Source: Chloroflexota bacterium (GTDB lineage: Bacteria; Chloroflexota; Anaerolineae; Anaerolineales; JACQED01). From it: DNA of 16,670 nt. How positions within the stretch are numbered: the first letter of the stretch is position 1; every line of letters begins with the position of its first letter. The DNA is taken from positions 1-16,670 of the forward strand of contig JACQED010000528.1 in NCBI GenBank assembly GCA_016200785.1, in the 5' to 3' direction. The translations under genes were made by a program, and so were the position numbers. The notes under the pieces were generated by a model. The model did no database searches. It had not been told where the DNA came from and was given only the letters and a program-made list of their open reading frames with translations. This document shows, one piece after another, positions 13,330 to 16,670 of the stretch.

Positions 13330-14472
13330 TCAGTCAGCAATTATCGCACTCGTCCGTATCCTGCTTATCCCCCCGCCGCCTTCAATGCTTCGCCCACCTC
13401 CAAACGCGCGGAAGAATGGCTCACTCAACACATCAGCCCGATAGGCGGCAAACAGCTCAAGCGGGATGGCGGCGACGAGCGGCGAGAACATTTCGCGCGT
13501 ACCCTCCGGCAGTAGTAGTATGCGCGCGGCAACTGCCGACAGCGCCGATGCGGATGGCGGAGCAACGGCGACCACGCTCCGACCAATCGTCTTCGCCGCG
13601 ACCGCGACTTCGACGGCGCGAGATAGATCGCGCCCGCCCGCGCTGATGATGAATGTCGGCGTCGAGACGGCGCGGGCGAAATACTGGAGATGCGCCCATT
13701 CCTCGGTGTCCTGCGCGACGACCGCATCGCCGGAGGCCTCCAGCACCTTGGCGGCGGAGAACAGCGCCGTGCCGTAGTTCGGTCCCGCGCCGAGAAAGAC
13801 AAACTCCTGAGCGTCGGCCCATTCCTCGGCCAACGAGCGCGCCGCCCCATCGCAGACGGCAAGTGTCCGCTCAACCGCGTCGGCCAGTCGGCGCAATTCG
13901 TCTCGGATATGATTGCCCTCGTCCGCAGCCAGCCTGCCCCGGGCTTCCCCCAGACGCACAGCCATGAGATACAGCGCGATCAAATTGGACGTATACGACC
14001 GCACGCCCGGCGTCACCGTGCCCGGCGGATCGGGGAAGGGAGGAGCTTGAACGAGCAGAGCGCGCTCGGCCGTCTGCGCCATGCGACTCCCCGGCGTCGC
14101 CGTCAGCGCAATCGTCGTTGCCTTTGCCCTCTGCGCCAGTTTCAACGCCTCCACCGTGCGCGACACCTCGCCCGACACCGAAATGCCTACGACGACGTTG
14201 CCGCGCGGCCCGGCCTCCGGCAGATCAGCGGCGGCATAGCGGGCGAACTGCATGGCCGTCATCGGCTCGACCGGCACGCCGCTCAATGCCTCGAATGCCA
14301 GTTCGGACCCGAGCGCCGCGTGGTGCGAGTCGCCACATCCGGTCACGTAAAGTCGTTTGACCGAACGGCAAAGGTTGTCGTCAAGCGTCGAACGCACCGC
14401 ATCGTCGAACGGATCGAAGATGTCGCGGAGGAGCGACGGGAGGCTGTAGATTTGGGCAAGCATCGTATTCAT
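13330..14472 (-). CDS. double SIS-domain sugar-phosphate isomerase/deglycase-like protein
   Basis: The roughly 380-residue protein has two SIS domains like the isomerase half of GlmS, without the glutaminase domain. Counting from the GTG at 14481, the first (about 40-145) has RLYVTGCGDSHHAALGSE and ISVSGEVSRTVEA, the phosphosugar-binding loops. The second (about 225-345) has FVFLGAGPNYGTALFSAAK and QDTEEWAHLQYF, positioned like the ALKLKE/GE-KHGP segment of GlmS. Such proteins isomerise or deglycate phosphosugars, or sense them. The start is uncertain: GTG 14481, ATG 14472 and ATG 14463 are all possible, and none has a good ribosome site. The C-terminus SAIIAD is encoded partly by repeat-like sequence. 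It follows a PfkB kinase on the same strand, hinting at a phosphorylate-then-isomerise pair, though a large hairpin lies between them. Confidence 0.87.
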   Translation of the reverse strand: MNTMLAQIYSLPSLLRDIFDPFDDAVRSTLDDNLCRSVKRLYVTGCGDSHHAALGSELAFEALSGVPVEPMTAMQFARYAAADLPEAGPRGNVVVGISVSGEVSRTVEALKLAQRAKATTIALTATPGSRMAQTAERALLVQAPPFPDPPGTVTPGVRSYTSNLIALYLMAVRLGEARGRLAADEGNHIRDELRRLADAVERTLAVCDGAARSLAEEWADAQEFVFLGAGPNYGTALFSAAKVLEASGDAVVAQDTEEWAHLQYFARAVSTPTFIISAGGRDLSRAVEVAVAAKTIGRSVVAVAPPSASALSAVAARILLLPEGTREMFSPLVAAIPLELFAAYRADVLSEPFFRAFGGGRSIEGGGGISRIRTSAIIAD

Positions 14473-14501
14473 CGAATTCACTCAGTTCGTCTCAAAGGAG
14501 T

Positions 14502-14578
14502 TTCACCACGAAGTCACGAAGACACAACGGACACCAAGATTCATATTATTCTTCGTGCCTTCGGGTCTTCGTGGTGAA
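14502..14578. repeat. long imperfect hairpin of the TTCACCACGAAG repeat type
   Basis: TTCACCACGAAG (14502-14513) pairs perfectly with CTTCGTGGTGAA (14567-14578). The stem continues with a few mismatches to 14525 and 14555, about 21 pairs out of 24, leaving a 29-nt AT-rich loop. I recall similar TTCACCACGAAGACACGAAG palindromes as dispersed repeats in many uncultivated bacteria. It fills the gap between the PfkB and SIS genes, both leftward, and may reduce read-through between them. Confidence 0.75.
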
Positions 14579-14593
14579 CTTCCACTGATGCCA

Positions 14594-15511
14594 TCAGAGT
14601 AAAATAGGCTCAGCCGACGCCCGGAGCGCATCCACGCGCCGCCTCGCCTCGGCGCGTATCTCGTCCGTCACCACCGGCACGCCGACCTGTTGAACGAGAA
14701 ATGACGCGGCCACCGCGCCGTACAGGCCCGCCGTCACAACACTGTGGGATTGCGCCCAGCCGACGAGGAAACCGCCGCAGTACGCATTCCCCGCGCCGAC
14801 CGTATCCACGACCTCGACCGGAACCGCCGGGATGCGCGCGCCTTTGCCCGTTGTTCCTTCGATGACCAGCGAGCCTTCCGTCCCGAGGCGCAAGGCGGCG
14901 ATCCACGCACCGGCTTCCACTATTCGACGAATCAAGCCGCGCGCCTCGCCCGGCCCGACGAGCGACTGCGCCTCGATCATGTTCGCTGAAAAGATGTGCG
15001 GCGCGGCGACGAGAGCGTGCAGAGACTCGGGAGCGGGGCGACGATCGGCGGGCTTGAACGCTTCCATGCTGACCACGCCGCCCATCCGCCTGAGGTCTGC
15101 GGCGAACTCAAGATCGGGCTCGTCGGGATGCACGCCGAAGTGAAAACCGCGCGCCCGGCGGTAATGATCGGGAAGCCGATTCACTGAGCGACTCAGTTGC
15201 GCGCCGATCGCTTCCCCCGACGCGCGCCACACTTGAGTCCGACGTCCGTCTGCCTCGGTGACTTGCCACGCACGCGGCGTGGGCAGATCAGTTGCCCGTA
15301 TCCCGGCATCGTCCACGCCGGACTCTTTGATCCACGTTCGAGCCGACTCAGGCAAATCCGTGCCGACGCCGGCGACGAGGCCGACGGACTCAGACCACAA
15401 TCTCATGCCGAACGCCGCTTGCGGCCCGCCGCCGCCCAACACGCCCATTACTGTGCGGCCGTCGGGGAAGACGATGTCGTCTATGATGATGCCGAAGGAG
15501 ACAAAATCCAC
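14594..15511 (-). CDS. PfkB-family carbohydrate kinase, MAK32-like, with Asn at the catalytic Asp position
   Basis: The 305-residue ribokinase-fold protein starts at GTG 15511. The N-terminal glycine motif is VMGVLGGGGPQAAFGMRL (21-38), followed by VGLVAGVGTDLP. The C-terminal PfkB signature reads DTVGAGNAYCGGFLVGW (236-252). In active ribokinase-type enzymes the residue after GAG is aspartate, the catalytic base; here it is N242 (codon AAT at 14788-14786). A glycine-rich N-terminal loop together with Asn at this position reminds me of the MAK32 branch of the family, whose chemistry is poorly known. The gene begins 12 bp after the P-type ATPase stop, and its leader is repeat sequence with no ribosome site, so translation may depend on coupling. 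The SIS gene follows on the same strand. Confidence 0.88.
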   Translation of the reverse strand: MDFVSFGIIIDDIVFPDGRTVMGVLGGGGPQAAFGMRLWSESVGLVAGVGTDLPESARTWIKESGVDDAGIRATDLPTPRAWQVTEADGRRTQVWRASGEAIGAQLSRSVNRLPDHYRRARGFHFGVHPDEPDLEFAADLRRMGGVVSMEAFKPADRRPAPESLHALVAAPHIFSANMIEAQSLVGPGEARGLIRRIVEAGAWIAALRLGTEGSLVIEGTTGKGARIPAVPVEVVDTVGAGNAYCGGFLVGWAQSHSVVTAGLYGAVAASFLVQQVGVPVVTDEIRAEARRRVDALRASAEPILL

Positions 15512-15513
15512 TT

Positions 15514-15527
15514 GATTGCTGATTTAC
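15514..15527. repeat. short GATTGCY repeat copy at ATPase/kinase junction
   Basis: Two heptamers, GATTGCT and GATTTAC, span the gap between the P-type ATPase stop (15526-15524) and the kinase GTG (15511). It is the shortest of the four copies in the window and could by itself be chance. Its position at a gene junction and its matching phase argue for the same family. Confidence 0.45.
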
Positions 15528-16670
15528 TTCTGCCGCAATAATCGCGACGAGTTTGCCAGTATTCCCAAATCTGGCAATGACTGTGCGGCGGCGGCGAAGA
15601 TCGGCGGGATCAGACCAAGCGCGGCCAACGACAACCCGGCGACGTTGTAAACGGCGGTGAAGACGAGATTCATTTTCACCACGCCCATCGTGCGCCGGGC
15701 GATGCGGAACACTTCCGGCACGAGCCTCCAGTCGTCGCGCATCAGCGCAACGTGCGCGGCCTCGATGGCGATGTCCGTCCCGGCCGCGCCCATCGCGATG
15801 CCGACGTCGGCCTGTGCCAACGCAGGCGCGTCGTTCACCCAGTCGCCCACCATCACGACGACGTGGCCTCTGGCTTGATAATCTTTGACCACCGCGATCT
15901 TGTCTTCGGGCATAAGATTCGAGCGGTACGCCATGCCGATCTGTCGCGCGAGGTTGGCGGCGGTTTGCTCGTTGTCGCCGGTCAGCAATTCGATTTGCCG
16001 GACGCCCAGCGCGCGCAGTTCTGCCAACGCCGTCGGCACCTCCGGCCTGAGCGTGTCGGCGGCGGCGATGACCCCGGTGAGTTCGCCGTCGCGGGTGACG
16101 AAGAGGAGCGTTTTGCCCTGCGCCTCAAGCGCCGCGTATCGCGTATCGCGTCTCGCCCCGTTGTCGGCGGCGAGCGAACGGCGATTGCCAACGGCGATCA
16201 ACTCTCCATTCACCCGCGCCCGGATGCCGATCCCCGGCGTGGCTTCAAACTCGCGCGGCTCGTCCAGCGGCAGGCTTCGCTCTCTCGCCGCGGCGCGCAC
16301 CGCTTCGGCCAACGGATGCTCGGAATATCGCTCGGCGGAGGCGGCGAGTTGGAGGATTGCCGATTGCTGATTGCTGATTGCCGATTGGTCGCCCCAATCC
16401 CTAACCCCTAACCCCTGGCTGGTCATCACTTCTGTCACCTGCGGTTTCCCCAGCGTCACCGTCCCGGTCTTGTCAATCAACACCACATCCGCGCGGGCGA
16501 GGGTTTCGAGATACTTGCCGCCTTTGATGAGCAGGCCGCGCTTCGCCGCCGCGCCGATGGAAGCCAGCATCGCGATGGGCGTCGCCAGCGCGATGGAGCA
16601 CGAACAGGCGACGACCAGCACGGCGGCGGTGGCGAGTGGATCGCGGCGGATAAGAAACGTGAGCGCGGCG
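15524..16670 (-). CDS. heavy-metal P1B-type ATPase, C-terminal part (N-terminus outside window)
   Basis: The frame stays open to the right edge: upstream codons give ALTFLIRRDPLATAAVL, leading into VVACSCSIALATP, so the GTG at 16621 is not the start. The membrane metal site reads CSC (16606-16598) where the copper/zinc pumps have CPC. The phosphorylation motif is DKTGTVTLGKP (D at 16474-16472), the nucleotide-domain HP motif is SEHPLAEA, and TGDN is present. The hinge motif is GDWVNDAPAL rather than GDGVNDAPAL (TGG codon at 15841-15839). The last helices carry MNLVFTAVYNVAG and AQSLPDLGILANSSRLL. Metal specificity cannot be assigned from this. An in-frame insertion of repeat DNA (16355-16423) lies between the P-domain start and the nucleotide-binding domain. 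Confidence 0.92.
   Translation of the reverse strand, partial: AALTFLIRRDPLATAAVLVVACSCSIALATPIAMLASIGAAAKRGLLIKGGKYLETLARADVVLIDKTGTVTLGKPQVTEVMTSQGLGVRDWGDQSAISNQQSAILQLAASAERYSEHPLAEAVRAAARERSLPLDEPREFEATPGIGIRARVNGELIAVGNRRSLAADNGARRDTRYAALEAQGKTLLFVTRDGELTGVIAAADTLRPEVPTALAELRALGVRQIELLTGDNEQTAANLARQIGMAYRSNLMPEDKIAVVKDYQARGHVVVMVGDWVNDAPALAQADVGIAMGAAGTDIAIEAAHVALMRDDWRLVPEVFRIARRTMGVVKMNLVFTAVYNVAGLSLAALGLIPPIFAAAAQSLPDLGILANSSRLLRQK
16355..16416. repeat. composite repeat inside the P-type ATPase gene
   Basis: Heptamers GATTGCC, GATTGCT, GATTGCT, GATTGCC and GATTG run without interruption from 16355 to 16387. A second, telomere-like 7-bp repeat (CCCTAAC, CCCTAAC, CCC) covers 16399-16416. 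Read on the minus strand they encode QGLGVRDWG and QSAISNQQSAI without a stop, keeping the ATPase in frame. Confidence 0.85.

Noticed and set aside
16399..16416. Telomere-like CCCTAAC repeat as evidence of a replicon end or eukaryotic DNA
   Set aside because: It is under three units long, lies inside a bacterial ATPase frame and abuts another simple repeat.
16621..16621. GTG 16621 as start of the P-type ATPase
   Set aside because: Codons upstream to the window edge continue the expected transmembrane sequence before the CSC motif, and the actuator domain would otherwise be missing.

Overview
The window is GC-rich and gene-dense and reads like a chromosomal segment of an uncultivated bacterium, most likely Chloroflexota (Anaerolineae-like). 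That placement is inference. It rests on the ctpA-smpB pairing, a lipoprotein PstS with paired PstB ATPases, a golvesin-like/M23 exoenzyme, a MAK32-like sugar kinase and dispersed GATTGCY-type heptamer repeats. There is no rRNA, tRNA or CRISPR array. Both ends cut through genes.

Layout. 1-1352 (-): N-terminal 450 codons of a MalT/LAL-type STAND ATPase regulator. 1566-4010 (-): an operon of an S41 C-terminal processing protease, SmpB and a protein of unknown function. 4101-5975 (+): a three-domain protein (TIM-barrel-like, golvesin-like sandwich, M23 endopeptidase) transcribed divergently from the protease. 5976-6461: no intact gene; an internally deleted REP-associated tyrosine transposase (RAYT) element bounded by inverted ends and flanked by two paired-hairpin (REPIN-like) modules. 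6462-8231 (-): SppA-type S49 protease. 8281-9045 (-) and 9088-12523 (+): a phosphate uptake locus in which one PstB is encoded divergently from pstS-pstC-pstA-pstB2. 12528-13268 (-): an orphan LolD/MacB-type ABC ATPase. 13330-14472 (-) and 14594-15511 (-): a double-SIS sugar-phosphate protein and a PfkB-family kinase. 15524-16670 (-): C-terminal part of a P1B-type metal ATPase.

How the genes fit together. PstS, PstC, PstA and one or both PstBs should form a high-affinity phosphate importer. The two PstBs are equal in length and align without gaps, but each is altered in a different nucleotide-site motif, so an asymmetric PstB1-PstB2 heterodimer is possible. The protease, SmpB, SppA and M23 genes concern protein and envelope turnover. 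The PfkB and SIS genes look like a small sugar-metabolism pair.

The most distinctive signals are non-coding: a palindromic -10 element shared by pstB1 and pstS, a perfect 19-bp hairpin between pstS and pstC, a heptamer repeat at four sites (one inserted in frame inside the metal ATPase), and the mini-RAYT/REPIN island.
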